The notes under the pieces: generated by a model
Database searches by the model: none
Seen by the model: only the letters and a program-made list of their open reading frames with translations
What the model was told of the DNA's origin: nothing
Origin: Adhaeribacter_A terreus
GTDB taxonomy: Bacteria; Bacteroidota; Bacteroidia; Cytophagales; Hymenobacteraceae
Assembly: GCF_042657365.1 (NCBI RefSeq)
Contig: NZ_JBHSKT010000003.1
Span: 451,686-515,685 of the forward strand
Direction: 5' to 3'
Length of the DNA stretch: 64,000 nucleotides
Position numbers and translations under genes: made by a program
Shown here: one piece after another, positions 47,346-55,454 of the stretch
Numbering within the stretch: the first letter of the stretch is position 1
Layout: the number at the start of each line of letters is the position of its first letter

Positions 47346-49232
47346 TTAACCTTCAGTTTCTTCAGAAGCAGCTTCTTCGTTAGAAGCATCTTTTTTCGCT
47401 TTCGCGGCAGCTTCCAGTTTCTGAACACCAGCTTCTTTTTCGTTGCTCATCATTTTGTCTTTCAACGCAGATAAAGCATCTAAGTCACCAAGAGTTGATT
47501 TCTCAACTTCTTTCGTTTTCTTCTCAGCTTTAGGCTCTTTTTTCTCACCGGCAGCAGGCTTCTTCTTTGCGAATTTATCGGCTTTAGAAGTATCTTCTTT
47601 CGGATCTGAATAAACGTTTGTGTGGCTCAGGATGATCTTACGATCTTCTTTCGAGAATTCCATTACTTTGAAATCCAGCTGCTCGCCAACCTCAGCGTTC
47701 GAACCATCTTCTTTCACTAAAGATTTAGGGAAAGCAAAACCTTCGATACCGTAAGGTAATTCAAGCACGGCACCACGATCAGATTTCTCGATGATAGTAG
47801 CTTTGTGCGTTGAACCTGGCGTGAAAACTGACTGGAAAGTATCCCAAGGGTTTTCTTCCAGTTGTTTGTGGCCTAACGCTAAACGACGGTTCGGAACATC
47901 TAATTCCAGAACAACTACGTCTAAGTTTTCGCCAACTTTTACGAACTCAGATGGGTGTTTGATCTTCTTGGTCCAAGAAAGATCAGAAACGTGAACTAAA
48001 CCGTCAACACCTTCTTCAAGCTCGATGAACAGACCGAAGTTAGTTAAGTTACGAACAACACCAGTGTGTTTCGTGCCTACACCATATTTCGTCAGAACAT
48101 CTTCTTTTGTCCAAGGATCTTCGGTTAATTGCTTAATGCCTAAAGACATTTTGCGCTCTTCGCGATCCAGCGTTAACACAACCGCTTCAATTTCGTCACC
48201 TTGTTTGATGAAGTCTTGCGGGTTGCGTAAATGCTGTGACCAGCTCATTTCAGAAACGTGAATCAGACCTTCTACACCTGGCAGAATTTCTAAGAACGCA
48301 CCGTAATCAGCTACGTTTACAATTTTACCTTTAACGCGTGAACCAACTTCGATGTCAGTTGACAAAGCATCCCAAGGGTGAGGAGTTAATTGCTTCATAC
48401 CCAAAGAAATACGCTTCTTGTCGTCGTCGAAATCCAGAACTACTACGTTTACTTTCTGGTCTAATTCTAATACCTCTGAAGGGTGGTTTATGCGGCCCCA
48501 AGAGATATCGGTGATGTGTAACAGACCGTCTACGCCACCAAGGTCGATGAACACACCGAAGTTTGTCATGTTCTTGATAACGCCTTCCAGAACCTGACCT
48601 TTTTCCAGGTTGTTCAGAATAGCAGAACGCTGCTGCTCCAGATCTTTCTCGATCAGAACTTTGTGCGATACTACTACATTGTCGAAAGCGGCGTTGATTT
48701 TCACAACTTTCACTTCCATTTTCTTACCAACGAAGATATCGAAATCGCGGATCGGCTTCACGTCGATCTGTGAACCTGGTAAGAACGCTTCAACACCGTG
48801 CAGGTCCATGATAAGACCACCTTTGGTACGACGTTTAACCAGACCTTCAAGGATTGTATCTTCTTCCAGGGCTTTGTAAATAGTATCCCAGGCTTTAACG
48901 ATTTTCGCTTTTTTGCGGGAAAGGATCAGCTGACCGTTTGGATCTTCCTGATCTTCGATGAATACCTCAACTTCGTCGCCAACTTTAAGGTCTGGCATGT
49001 CGCGGAATTCAGAGATCGGAACAAGGCCGTCTGATTTGAAACCGATGTTCAGGATCACGTCACGATCGGTGATACCAACAACTGTTCCTTTAATGACTTC
49101 TTCTTCCTGAACGGTAGTTAATGTATCGCCGTACATTTTTTCCATTTCAGCTTTCTCAGCTTTGGAATAACCACCGCCGAAACCTTGGGATTCAAACTTA
49201 TCCCAATCGAAATCTTCTACTTGATTGCTCAT
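47346..49232 (-). CDS. rpsA: 30S ribosomal protein S1
   Basis: A 628-residue protein with six S1 RNA-binding domains. The start is at 'MSNQVEDFDWDKFESQGFGG'; an upstream ATG adds 11 unrelated residues. The domain signature 'G-x-V-x-x-(I/L)-x-x-(F/Y)-G-x-(F/L)-(I/V)' is repeated, for example 'LEGVIKNMTNFGVFIDLGGV', 'GKIVNVADYGAFLEILPGVE' and 'TGVVRNLTNFGLFIELEEGV'. The C-terminal 80 residues are a lysine- and glutamate-rich tail ('KKEPKAEKKTKEVEKSTL'). S1 helps mRNA bind the 30S subunit, which matters in a phylum with few Shine-Dalgarno sites. Use of common codons is strong. Confidence 0.96.
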   Translation of the reverse strand: MSNQVEDFDWDKFESQGFGGGYSKAEKAEMEKMYGDTLTTVQEEEVIKGTVVGITDRDVILNIGFKSDGLVPISEFRDMPDLKVGDEVEVFIEDQEDPNGQLILSRKKAKIVKAWDTIYKALEEDTILEGLVKRRTKGGLIMDLHGVEAFLPGSQIDVKPIRDFDIFVGKKMEVKVVKINAAFDNVVVSHKVLIEKDLEQQRSAILNNLEKGQVLEGVIKNMTNFGVFIDLGGVDGLLHITDISWGRINHPSEVLELDQKVNVVVLDFDDDKKRISLGMKQLTPHPWDALSTDIEVGSRVKGKIVNVADYGAFLEILPGVEGLIHVSEMSWSQHLRNPQDFIKQGDEIEAVVLTLDREERKMSLGIKQLTEDPWTKEDVLTKYGVGTKHTGVVRNLTNFGLFIELEEGVDGLVHVSDLSWTKKIKHPSEFVKVGENLDVVVLELDVPNRRLALGHKQLEENPWDTFQSVFTPGSTHKATIIEKSDRGAVLELPYGIEGFAFPKSLVKEDGSNAEVGEQLDFKVMEFSKEDRKIILSHTNVYSDPKEDTSKADKFAKKKPAAGEKKEPKAEKKTKEVEKSTLGDLDALSALKDKMMSNEKEAGVQKLEAAAKAKKDASNEEAASEETEG

Positions 49233-49409
49233 ATTATAGCATTTGCTTCTGTTAAACACCGGCAACCGAAGCGCTTTACCGGCCTATAGTTATACAATCT
49301 GGCCAAAACCAGAACCGCTCACCCGAACGGTGCGCGAAATTAATCATTTATATCTTAAAAGTAAAACTTAAACCCGGAAATTACTGGTAATCAGAAAATT
49401 CAGCGCCTT

Positions 49410-49439
49410 TAGTTTTTAGTGCCAAAACAATAGCGTATT
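49410..49439 (-). repeat. Dispersed element, copy 39
   Basis: The minus-strand core is AATACGCTATTGTTTT, spacer GGCAC, arm TAAAAACTA. It lies in the gap between rpsA and the next plus-strand gene, where I see no other feature. Confidence 0.75.
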
Positions 49440-49505
49440 TCTTCTTCTATTATTCGGGCTGTAAAACAAACGAAGCCGTAAATAACTTTAAGGAATTGAA
49501 AAATT

Positions 49506-49889
49506 ATGGAATTAGATATTAAAGTTTTTTTGAGCCGGCTTAACGAACAAAAAGCCAAGGGTAAAACTGAAGCGGAACTGGTAGATTTCATTCACAAAGA
49601 AGTGCGGCTGACCGAAATCACAAAGGCGAGTTTAATGGATGAAATGAACGATAAAACCGCTGATTTTCTGAAAGATGCCGCCATTCGTTTCGATAATTAC
49701 TTGTTTCAGCTGCAGGAGATCGAGAAAAGTATAAGGCCGCAGGCTTTAAGTTTCGACCAACAGGTTGCTTTGGAAGATACTGCAGTGCGCGAACAAATTG
49801 AAAGCCAGATCAAAACCATTCATGAAATTGATCCGGAAAAGTATCAGAATAAAGACAACACCAATCCGCCCGAAAATTCTGCGGAATAA
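49506..49889 (+). CDS. Small acidic helical protein of unknown function
   Basis: A 127-residue soluble protein without signal or membrane segment. It is predicted almost wholly helical ('LSRLNEQKAKGKTEAELVDF', 'AAIRFDNYLFQLQEIEKSIR', 'VREQIESQIKTIHEIDPEKY') and ends in a polar tail. I do not recognise a family. It is divergent from rpsA with a 273-base gap. It ends just before the inverted pair of dispersed elements that serves as its terminator. Confidence 0.65.
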   Translation: MELDIKVFLSRLNEQKAKGKTEAELVDFIHKEVRLTEITKASLMDEMNDKTADFLKDAAIRFDNYLFQLQEIEKSIRPQALSFDQQVALEDTAVREQIESQIKTIHEIDPEKYQNKDNTNPPENSAE

Positions 49890-49903
49890 GCTTGAATACT
49901 CAC

Positions 49904-49933
49904 GACTTTTAAAGCTAAAAACCCTACCGTTTC
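49904..49933 (-). repeat. Dispersed element, copy 40 (left half of an inverted pair)
   Basis: The minus-strand core is GAAACGGTAGGGTTTT, spacer TAGCTT, arm AAAAGTC. It faces copy 41. Confidence 0.85.
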
Positions 49934-49957
49934 AGATAAAAACGGTAGGGTTTTTCA
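49917..49957. terminator. Terminator formed by two facing dispersed elements
   Basis: The cores of copies 40 and 41 form the stem AAAACCCTACCGTTT / AAACGGTAGGGTTTT around a short loop (CAGATAA), ending in T runs on either side. It serves the plus-strand gene before it and the minus-strand gene after it. Confidence 0.8.
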
Positions 49958-49967
49958 TGTAAAAACT
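49939..49967 (+). repeat. Dispersed element, copy 41 (right half of an inverted pair)
   Basis: AAAACGGTAGGGTTTT, spacer TCATG, arm TAAAAACTC. Confidence 0.85.
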
Positions 49968-49994
49968 CGCGTGCGGCTTAAGATTTAGTAATTG

Positions 49995-50702
49995 CTAAAA
50001 AGCCCAGCCAATATTAAACCCCGAAGAGAATTTCAGGGCGCTGCCTTTTTCCATGCGTTTCAGAAAATTATCCTGGTCATCCAGAATGTCGCGGCGATTG
50101 TTGCGGTAACCTAATCCGGTAAAAATATCAACTACGAAATGCTTGCCCAGCACTTCCTGGTAGCCGAATAAAAGATTGTAACTTTCGTTCTTCGCCTTCA
50201 CCTTGAATTTAATTTCAAAATCGTTCATTTCTACGTTGTAATCGGTTTTGGCGTAAGAATAATGCGGCGACAGATACCAACCTTCCGGTGCCATTTTATT
50301 GCTGCTCAGGTAGCGCTTATACTGAAACTGATAACGGTAACCGGTCGCCTGAATATCGGTTTCGGTCCAGACAATGGCGACTTTGCCGGGTTTACCATAT
50401 AAAACGATCGCGCTCGTAAGCGTGGCACTTAAAGCGGCGCTGCCAATAAAACCAAACGGATAATTAGTGCCCAGATACGAATAACTGCCTGCCACGCTGC
50501 TCTGCTTGCCAATCACGCGTTCATACCCGATCCGCGATTCTGCGGTAAACGGCATTTGTCCGTGAATAAAAGCAAAAGGCGCAATTTTAATTACATTTTT
50601 TGGAGTTTCGGAAGGAGTTGGATCTTGCGCAAAAACGATATGCGTTGCGAACAAAAAAGTTAGGCCCAGAATTACTTTTCTAAAGGGAGATTTAAATTGC
50701 AT
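49995..50702 (-). CDS. Outer-membrane beta-barrel protein of unknown function
   Basis: A 235-residue protein. The start is at 'MQFKSPFRKVILGLTFLFAT', which gives a proper signal peptide ending 'HIVFAQ'. The body is a series of amphipathic strands ('IKIAPFAFIHGQMPFTAESR', 'IGYERVIGKQSSVAGSYSYL', 'YQFQYKRYLSSN', 'GWYLSPHYSYAKTDYN', 'HFVVDIFTGLGYRNNRRD') and ends with Phe, as expected for an outer-membrane barrel. It resembles DUF3575-type barrels of Bacteroidota. Function is unknown. It is convergent with the small helical protein. Confidence 0.75.
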   Translation of the reverse strand: MQFKSPFRKVILGLTFLFATHIVFAQDPTPSETPKNVIKIAPFAFIHGQMPFTAESRIGYERVIGKQSSVAGSYSYLGTNYPFGFIGSAALSATLTSAIVLYGKPGKVAIVWTETDIQATGYRYQFQYKRYLSSNKMAPEGWYLSPHYSYAKTDYNVEMNDFEIKFKVKAKNESYNLLFGYQEVLGKHFVVDIFTGLGYRNNRRDILDDQDNFLKRMEKGSALKFSSGFNIGWAF

Positions 50703-50806
50703 AGCAGATGAAAGAAGTTTGCAAAAGTAGCCGTTTTCCGGCATAACACCGCAGCCTTTTGCCGAAGACAAATAAAATCCGCTTCTCCCCTAGCCTGAAC
50801 AAAAAT

Positions 50807-51313
50807 TTATACTGCTTCCGCTTTCAGATAATGCGCCCAGCTTTGATCCATATTGGTGGCATGCAGCCGCAGAAAAGCTACCAAGGTTGGTTTTTTAGGT
50901 TGTTGTTTCAGTACGAAACCGGCTTCTTCGGGGGTGCGGTCGCCTTTGCGGGTGTTGCAGCGGTTGCAGGCCGTAAGTAAATTGGTCCAGGTAGATTTTC
51001 CGCCCCGCGACCTTGGAAATAAATGATCGAGGGTCAGGTTTTTATTGGAACCGCAATACTGGCACTGAAAATGGTCGCGCTTCATGATGTTGTGGCGGCT
51101 GAGCGCAATGCCTTTGTACGGAATGTGCACATAACGCGACAACCGTATAACCGACGGCTTGGGATACGTGGCTGATATGCTGCGCAGAAAACTGTTCTCG
51201 TATTTTTCCAGCATTTCGGCTTTTTCTAAATAAATGAGACTGAACGCTTTTTGTACGCTGCACAACGAAATTGCCGAATAATCCTGATTCAGAATAAGTA
51301 CCTTATGATCCAT
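50807..51313 (-). CDS. HNH endonuclease family protein
   Basis: A 168-residue protein, started at 'MDHKVLILNQDYSAISLCSV' because the frame upstream adds 20 unconserved residues. 'RDHFQCQYCGSNKNLTLDHL' through 'FPRSRGGKSTWTNLLTACNR' gives the HNH motif (D-H...N...N/H) inside a zinc site of four cysteines (C-x-x-C...C-x-x-C). The 'VLILNQDYSAISLCSVQKAF' N-terminus is shared by a widespread group of housekeeping-type HNH proteins. Role unknown; it is not part of a visible restriction or phage module. Confidence 0.9.
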   Translation of the reverse strand: MDHKVLILNQDYSAISLCSVQKAFSLIYLEKAEMLEKYENSFLRSISATYPKPSVIRLSRYVHIPYKGIALSRHNIMKRDHFQCQYCGSNKNLTLDHLFPRSRGGKSTWTNLLTACNRCNTRKGDRTPEEAGFVLKQQPKKPTLVAFLRLHATNMDQSWAHYLKAEAV

Positions 51314-51477
51314 GGCGCGTTGCTTTACAATTCCGAAAATATACAAAATATTCTCAGGAAGTGCAATATTCAAGCCATGAAGAAATTGTAATGAATACAG
51401 GTACTTTGAGCCAGACCAACTAGAATGAACTCGAATGGCAGGTGTTTAAGCTCAGCGGAACAGAAAAATGCAGCAAG

Positions 51478-51507
51478 AAAACGCTATGCTTTCAGCCTGA
51501 AAAACTC
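51478..51507 (+). repeat. Dispersed element, copy 42
   Basis: AAAACGCTATGCTTTC, spacer AGCCTG, arm AAAAACTC. It lies just before the NlpC/P60 stop. Confidence 0.85.
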
Positions 51508-51523
51508 AAAGAAAACAGGAAAA

Positions 51524-52306
51524 TTACTTTACCGGAAACAGGCGTTTGATAAGCCGCAGTTTATGCGAATACCGTTTGCGCTGCTGGTTGTAAATGCCGT
51601 AATGATCCAATTGATCGATGCGAACTTCGCCGTGCGCATGAATGATCTGCTGGTTATCGAGCATAATGCCCACGTGAATAATGCGGCTTTCGTCGTTATC
51701 AAAAAAAGCAAGATCGCCGGTACGCGCTAAACTTACAAAATGCACTTCTTCGCCCAAAGCAACTTGCTGATACGCATCGCGCGGTAATTGCACGCCGCAA
51801 ATGCCCATTACCTGTTGCGTAAATCCCGAACAATCGATGCCAAAAATGGATTTACCACCCCAAACGTAAGGCGCTTTCAAAAACGTGGTAGCAATTTTAG
51901 CCAGAAAAGCCGGACGATATTCAGTGCTTAAATTGGAGGCGCGTCCGTTGTAAAGCAATTTCTCATGCCCCAGCCGCAGATTTATGCCATCGAAAAACGG
52001 TAGGATGCTGCCCATTAAAACCGGCGTTACCGCATTGGCTGAACTTACGGTCTGCACAATATCTAAACTGCGCGGGTGCGACGTAGCTTTCCACTCCAGA
52101 AAATATTCGTCGGTTACAGCAAAATGCTGCTTAAAATCGATCCAGCCAATGTAATTATCAGAAGCAATTTGTATCTGGAACCAGTTGCCTTCTTTTTGCA
52201 AAACCTGGTAGCATTCACCGAAAAATAATTGTGTTACTAGTTCCGCTTTATCCGAAGGTTCGCTTCTGACCGGTACATTGCTCAGGCTGCAGATTCCGTA
52301 GTCCAC
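51524..52306 (-). CDS. C40 (NlpC/P60) cell-wall peptidase with SH3-like domains
   Basis: A 260-residue peptidase. The first ~120 residues form two bacterial SH3-like domains ('ICSLSNVPVRSEPSDKAELV', 'GECYQVLQKEGNWFQIQIAS', 'YIGWIDFKQ'). The catalytic domain has 'YVWGGKSIFGIDCSGFTQQV' with the nucleophilic Cys, 'RTGDLAFFDNDESRIIHVGI' with the His and 'NQQIIHAHGEVRIDQLD' with the third polar residue. These enzymes cut the gamma-D-Glu-diamino-acid bond in peptidoglycan stem peptides. There is no signal peptide in this reading, so it may act on recycled muropeptides. Confidence 0.93.
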   Translation of the reverse strand: MDYGICSLSNVPVRSEPSDKAELVTQLFFGECYQVLQKEGNWFQIQIASDNYIGWIDFKQHFAVTDEYFLEWKATSHPRSLDIVQTVSSANAVTPVLMGSILPFFDGINLRLGHEKLLYNGRASNLSTEYRPAFLAKIATTFLKAPYVWGGKSIFGIDCSGFTQQVMGICGVQLPRDAYQQVALGEEVHFVSLARTGDLAFFDNDESRIIHVGIMLDNQQIIHAHGEVRIDQLDHYGIYNQQRKRYSHKLRLIKRLFPVK

Positions 52307-52557
52307 GTGTTAAATTTGGAGATTTGTAAATTTGAAGTTTTGAAAGCGCAAAGGTAAGGAATTTGAAGTTTTTAAATTTGGAATTTGTTTTATGAAAAAT
52401 TTGGATGGATAACGGCTGGGCTTTGCGGCGGGCGGGGAAATTGCCTGCAGGTCCGTTACCCACCGGTTTTTGGTTTTTGAAAGTTAACAGAATTGCACTT
52501 GGCACGGAAACCCGCCTGACGTAAAGCTTTGGTTATAAGTTGTTTTTCTTTCTACAG
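52307..52557. other. Gap between the C40 peptidase and the AT-rich island
   Basis: No gene. Around 52531-52542, GGTTATAAGTTG (read on the minus strand, CAACTTATAACC) resembles the TTATAAC half of the attC-like site at 53206-53264, and may mark the other edge of the island. Confidence 0.35.
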
Positions 52558-53184
52558 TTATTGTTTTGTTGCCTGCCTAAAGCTTCTTTTAATATAATAT
52601 TCATAAGCCCAGTTCCCAATTAGTCCAAGCAAACCAATACTCAGGATTAAAATTCTAATTTCAAAAAGTTCGATATAAGCTTTGCCAAAAAAGTATATTA
52701 GCAATAATAAACCGCAGACAACATTTATGGTATTCACTAACCAAAGTTTTTGACCGTAAGTTGAGTAATTTAGCCAATTTTTAAAGCTATCATTTTTGGG
52801 GTCGGTAGTTGTTAAATATTTGTATATAGGAGTTGAAGTTTTATAATCCCTAAGACGGTAGGCTGCCATTCCTTTGAAATGTAAAATTCCGTTATACCAA
52901 TCGTCTTTTAGGTCATCAGCATATAGTCTGCTTATTTCGCTGTCAATAAGTTTTAAATTTTTGTCAGCAAAATCAACAGTTTCGTTAAAACGGTCTTTTT
53001 GGTAAATAGCATTTAAATATTGCCAAGTCATTTCAATAAAAACCTTAAGCTCATTTTTGTCATTAATTGTATTAATGTTGTTTAGAAGCAAGCTGTTATT
53101 TACAAAAAAGTCAATTACAAAGTCTGGTTTGTTTTCAAAGGTCGACCTGAAATCACCATATATTCTTTCAAGGTTACTTGTCAT
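52558..53184 (-). CDS. AT-rich-island gene 2: membrane protein of unknown function
   Basis: A 208-residue protein. The first ~140 residues are helical with a TPR-like rhythm ('FIEMTWQYLNAIYQKDRFNE', 'WYNGILHFKGMAAYRLRDYK'). Two membrane helices follow ('LWLVNTINVVCGLLLLIYFF' and 'FEIRILILSIGLLGLIGNWA'), and a basic tail ends 'KRSFRQATKQ'. Base composition is clearly lower in G+C than the flanking housekeeping genes, which suggests transfer. I do not recognise the family. It is separated from the next gene by an attC-like hairpin, as in an integron cassette. Confidence 0.65.
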   Translation of the reverse strand: MTSNLERIYGDFRSTFENKPDFVIDFFVNNSLLLNNINTINDKNELKVFIEMTWQYLNAIYQKDRFNETVDFADKNLKLIDSEISRLYADDLKDDWYNGILHFKGMAAYRLRDYKTSTPIYKYLTTTDPKNDSFKNWLNYSTYGQKLWLVNTINVVCGLLLLIYFFGKAYIELFEIRILILSIGLLGLIGNWAYEYYIKRSFRQATKQ

Positions 53185-53205
53185 ATTTTTGTTTTAACCT
53201 AAAAT

Positions 53206-53264
53206 GGCTTATAACGTACTAGGCTATGCGGCGGCGAAGCTGCCGTATAGGTGTGGTTAGCTAA
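53206..53264 (-). repeat. attC-like hairpin between two cassette-like genes
   Basis: The perfect-length stem CTATGCGGCGGC / GCTGCCGTATAG (two G-U pairs, GAA loop; 53224-53250) is bracketed by TTAGCTAAC and GTTATAAGCC on the minus strand. Integron attC sites have this plan: an imperfect palindrome between a box ending AAC and a box starting GTT, sited just after each cassette gene's stop. The box sequences do not match RYYYAAC/GTTRRRY exactly. No integrase is in the window. Confidence 0.5.
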
Positions 53265-53271
53265 TTTTCTT

Positions 53272-53724
53272 TTATCTCTCTTTCAGTTCTTTAGGCACAA
53301 GATTTTCGAAGATATACTCATTTCTATCAACAGGGTAATTTTGATTATGGACCAGAAAATTAAGATTATCCTCAAAATACAAGTTAATACCAAAACTCAA
53401 TGATTCATTATTTTTTAAAACTATCTCTTTATAACCCAATAGCTGTTTCCCGATGTATTTTCTAAATTCTGGGAAATAAAAATCGATGTGCTCAATTGGA
53501 TATTTAAACTCATCGTCACCGTAAAATTCAACTTGACCAAACGAATCCTCTTCTTTTGAAATTTGTGTCATTTCATCAGTTGACATAATACGAATCCATT
53601 TGTCGAATTTAAGAAAGGTCACATTAATCCTATCGACAAGTTCTCCTTTTAAAAGGAACGATTGTAGTTTGCCTTCTTTTAATTTTTGGCCAATAGCAGA
53701 TTGAATAAGTTCTTCTCCTTTCAT
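53272..53724 (-). CDS. AT-rich-island gene 1: hypothetical protein
   Basis: A 150-residue soluble protein with no signal or membrane segment, low in G+C. It looks like a compact alpha/beta domain ('FLLKGELVDRINVTFLKFDK', 'FGQVEFYGDDEFKYPIEHID', 'NESLSFGINLYFEDNLNFLV'). I do not recognise a family; single-domain proteins of this kind are common as cassette cargo. The stop codon is 8 bases before the attC-like hairpin. On the other side of the gene, TAGTTAGCAAAT on the minus strand (around 53730-53741) could be a second recombination box. Confidence 0.65.
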   Translation of the reverse strand: MKGEELIQSAIGQKLKEGKLQSFLLKGELVDRINVTFLKFDKWIRIMSTDEMTQISKEEDSFGQVEFYGDDEFKYPIEHIDFYFPEFRKYIGKQLLGYKEIVLKNNESLSFGINLYFEDNLNFLVHNQNYPVDRNEYIFENLVPKELKER

Positions 53725-54156
53725 TTGAATATTTGCTAACTACTGGATATAAAACACTACTACGGTTATCTGCAATATATCTGTAGGTTTCTTACCCGAT
53801 TTTGCTACCGTTTTGATATCTAACCTTTCACAAACGGGTTTCATACTCAAATTTAACAAAGATTTTCAGATACCCAACAGGCAAGTAAAGCATTCTGGTT
53901 TCAGTACTTTTTCCGCTCATACATATCGTTAACCCAGCGCGCTCCGCACTATTGGGGTTAAAATCTCCTGATTGGCTTTTAACAATTTATTTCACAAAAT
54001 TTGATAGCACAGTTTCGGCAATTTCTCTGTTTTTTCTTGTTTCAGGTTTTACGCCTATCGGGAAATTGGCTTTCCGGAAAATGCGTGAAGCACTGCGCTA
54101 ACTTTATGCATAACTGAGTTTCAAAATTAGCTTGAGCACATTAAAAAATCAGCACA
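53725..54156. other. Intergenic region with a TTAACCC / GGGTTAA dyad
   Basis: About 430 bases without a gene. Element copy 43 (weak) is at 53787-53814. At 53931-53962, GTTAACCCA and TGGGGTTAA face each other around GCGCGCTCCGCACTAT, possibly the remnant of another cassette boundary. Confidence 0.4.
53787..53814 (-). repeat. Dispersed element, copy 43 (weak)
   Basis: The minus-strand core is AAAACGGTAGCAAAAT, then CGGGT; the arm AAGAAACC is poor. Confidence 0.4.
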
Positions 54157-54630
54157 TTAATACCCACTCCTATCCATTTCCCGCTTCTGATCCTTTGCTT
54201 TAATGTCTTCGCGTTTATCGAACAGTTTTTTACCTCGCGCCAGCGCAATTTCTACTTTGGCAAAACCGCGTTCGCTTATAAAGATCCGGATAGGAATAAT
54301 GGTTAAACCCTGCTCCTGGCTTTTCTTTTCCAGCTGGTTCAGCTCGCGCTTATTAAGCAAGAGTTTGCGCTCGCGCATCGGTTCGTGGTTGTTGTAAGTG
54401 CCTTCGGTAAATTTGGCAATGTGCATCTGGTGTACCCACAAACCATCGTTATGAAACGTACAAAATGCATCGCCCATATTCACGTTCCCTTCCCGGATGG
54501 ATTTTATTTCGGTGCCTTTCAGCATGATGCCCGCCGTGTATTTTACAAGGAACTGGTACTCGAAACTGGCGCGGCGGTTTACAATGTTTACGTGTTTCTG
54601 GATCCGGTCTTTATCTTTCGCTTTGGCCAT
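54157..54630 (-). CDS. smpB: SsrA-binding protein SmpB
   Basis: A 157-residue RNA-binding protein of the trans-translation system that rescues stalled ribosomes together with tmRNA. 'NIVNRRASFEYQFLVKYTAG' through 'IMLKGTEIKSIREGNVNMGD' and 'AFCTFHNDGLWVHQMHIAKF' are the conserved oligonucleotide-binding barrel. 'RKLLLNKRELNQLEKKSQEQ' continues it, and the C-terminal 'ALARGKKLFDKREDIKAKDQ' tail mimics mRNA in the decoding centre. The start overlaps the thioesterase gene by 20 bases, so the two are coupled. No tmRNA gene was recognised in the window. Confidence 0.96.
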   Translation of the reverse strand: MAKAKDKDRIQKHVNIVNRRASFEYQFLVKYTAGIMLKGTEIKSIREGNVNMGDAFCTFHNDGLWVHQMHIAKFTEGTYNNHEPMRERKLLLNKRELNQLEKKSQEQGLTIIPIRIFISERGFAKVEIALARGKKLFDKREDIKAKDQKREMDRSGY

Positions 54631-55027
54631 CGGTTTCGGAAGGTTTTTGTAATATTTTCTGTAATTTTTCTTTCTTCAATATCTTTTGTCCGGTTTCGCC
54701 GGTAGCTACCAGCCGCTCACCCACTTTCGCTTCGTAGCTGCAGATCAGTTCGTTACGTTCCAACGATTTAACGGTAGCCGTAATTGTAATGGTTTCACCA
54801 GCAAATGCCGGACTTTTATGTTCTATGGTAAGCAGCGTACCAATTCCTTCCTCGTCCTCGTCTTTCATTTCGAGCACAAACAAGCGCGAAGCCCATTCTA
54901 CGGCCTGCGCCAGCGAAAAGGTTGCGCAAACCGGGTGTACCAAACCGGTTTCGAACTGTGCAAAATCAGCTTCTGAAACGGTTTTCTGGTACGTTTTAAT
55001 ATCGCCGGGCCGGAACAGGTTTTTCAT
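54611..55027 (-). CDS. Hotdog-fold thioesterase (FlK-like)
   Basis: A 138-residue hotdog protein. The start is at 'MKNLFRPGDIKTYQKTVSEA'; an upstream ATG adds 11 residues. 'TGLVHPVCATFSLAQAVEWA' supplies the region aligned with the catalytic part of fluoroacetyl-CoA-thioesterase-like proteins, with 'GTLLTIEHKSPAFAGETITI' and 'ICSYEAKVGERLVATGETGQ' after it. The V-H-P-x-x-A-T run and the G-T-x-x-x-x-x-H segment suggest an acyl-CoA thioesterase. The substrate is unknown. It overlaps smpB by 20 bases. Its start codon lies in the arm of element copy 44. Confidence 0.75.
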   Translation of the reverse strand: MKNLFRPGDIKTYQKTVSEADFAQFETGLVHPVCATFSLAQAVEWASRLFVLEMKDEDEEGIGTLLTIEHKSPAFAGETITITATVKSLERNELICSYEAKVGERLVATGETGQKILKKEKLQKILQKPSETDGQSER

Positions 55028-55046
55028 GACAAAAGCATAGCGTTTT
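55018..55046 (-). repeat. Dispersed element, copy 44, over a start codon
   Basis: The minus-strand core is AAAACGCTATGCTTTT; the arm region contains the ATG of the thioesterase gene (GTCATGAAAAACC). Confidence 0.8.
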
Positions 55047-55152
55047 TGAAGAACCGGCAAGTTAAACAGGTTTTACCAATTCCAATACAGTTTTTTATTT
55101 CTCATGAATACCGATCATTTTTATCACAAAGTTTAACAGCTGTCTTCACCCC

Positions 55153-55182
55153 AAAACGGTATCCTTTCCGCCCCAAAAACTC
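55153..55182 (+). repeat. Dispersed element, copy 45
   Basis: AAAACGGTATCCTTTC, spacer CGCCCC, arm AAAAACTC. Confidence 0.85.
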
Positions 55183-55216
55183 AAATTTTTTTTCTGAAGC
55201 TATTTAATAAATACGC

Positions 55217-55360
55217 TTGTCATCCTGAACACAATTGAGCGCGGGAGCGCGAAGATTGCGAGCGTAGCGCTGAAGGACCTTATCGGCGGTAAGCAAAAAG
55301 CCAGAAATAACATGACTAACAGCCGCCGACAAGTTGTTTCGCTATGGCTCAACATGACAA
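55217..55360. mobile_element. MITE-like repeat with TGTCATCCTGA ends
   Basis: Ends TGTCATCCTGA (55218-55228) and TCAACATGACA (55349-55359, reverse complement TGTCATGTTGA) enclose about 120 bp of higher G+C, with the internal GAGCGC/GCGCGAAG pattern and 'GAAGGACCTTATC'. I recall similar elements scattered in Cytophagales genomes. There is no transposase. The rest of 55028-55553 has element copies 44-46 and no gene. Confidence 0.55.
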
Positions 55361-55424
55361 AAATTTAATGGATATTTTTTAAATCATTCTCTCATTCAAC
55401 AATTCTCTAATTCAGTCATTCAAA

Positions 55425-55454
55425 AAAACGCTATGCTTTCGGCCCTAAAAAGTC
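55425..55454 (+). repeat. Dispersed element, copy 46
   Basis: AAAACGCTATGCTTTC, spacer GGCCC, arm TAAAAAGTC. It lies about 100 bases before the permease gene. Confidence 0.85.
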
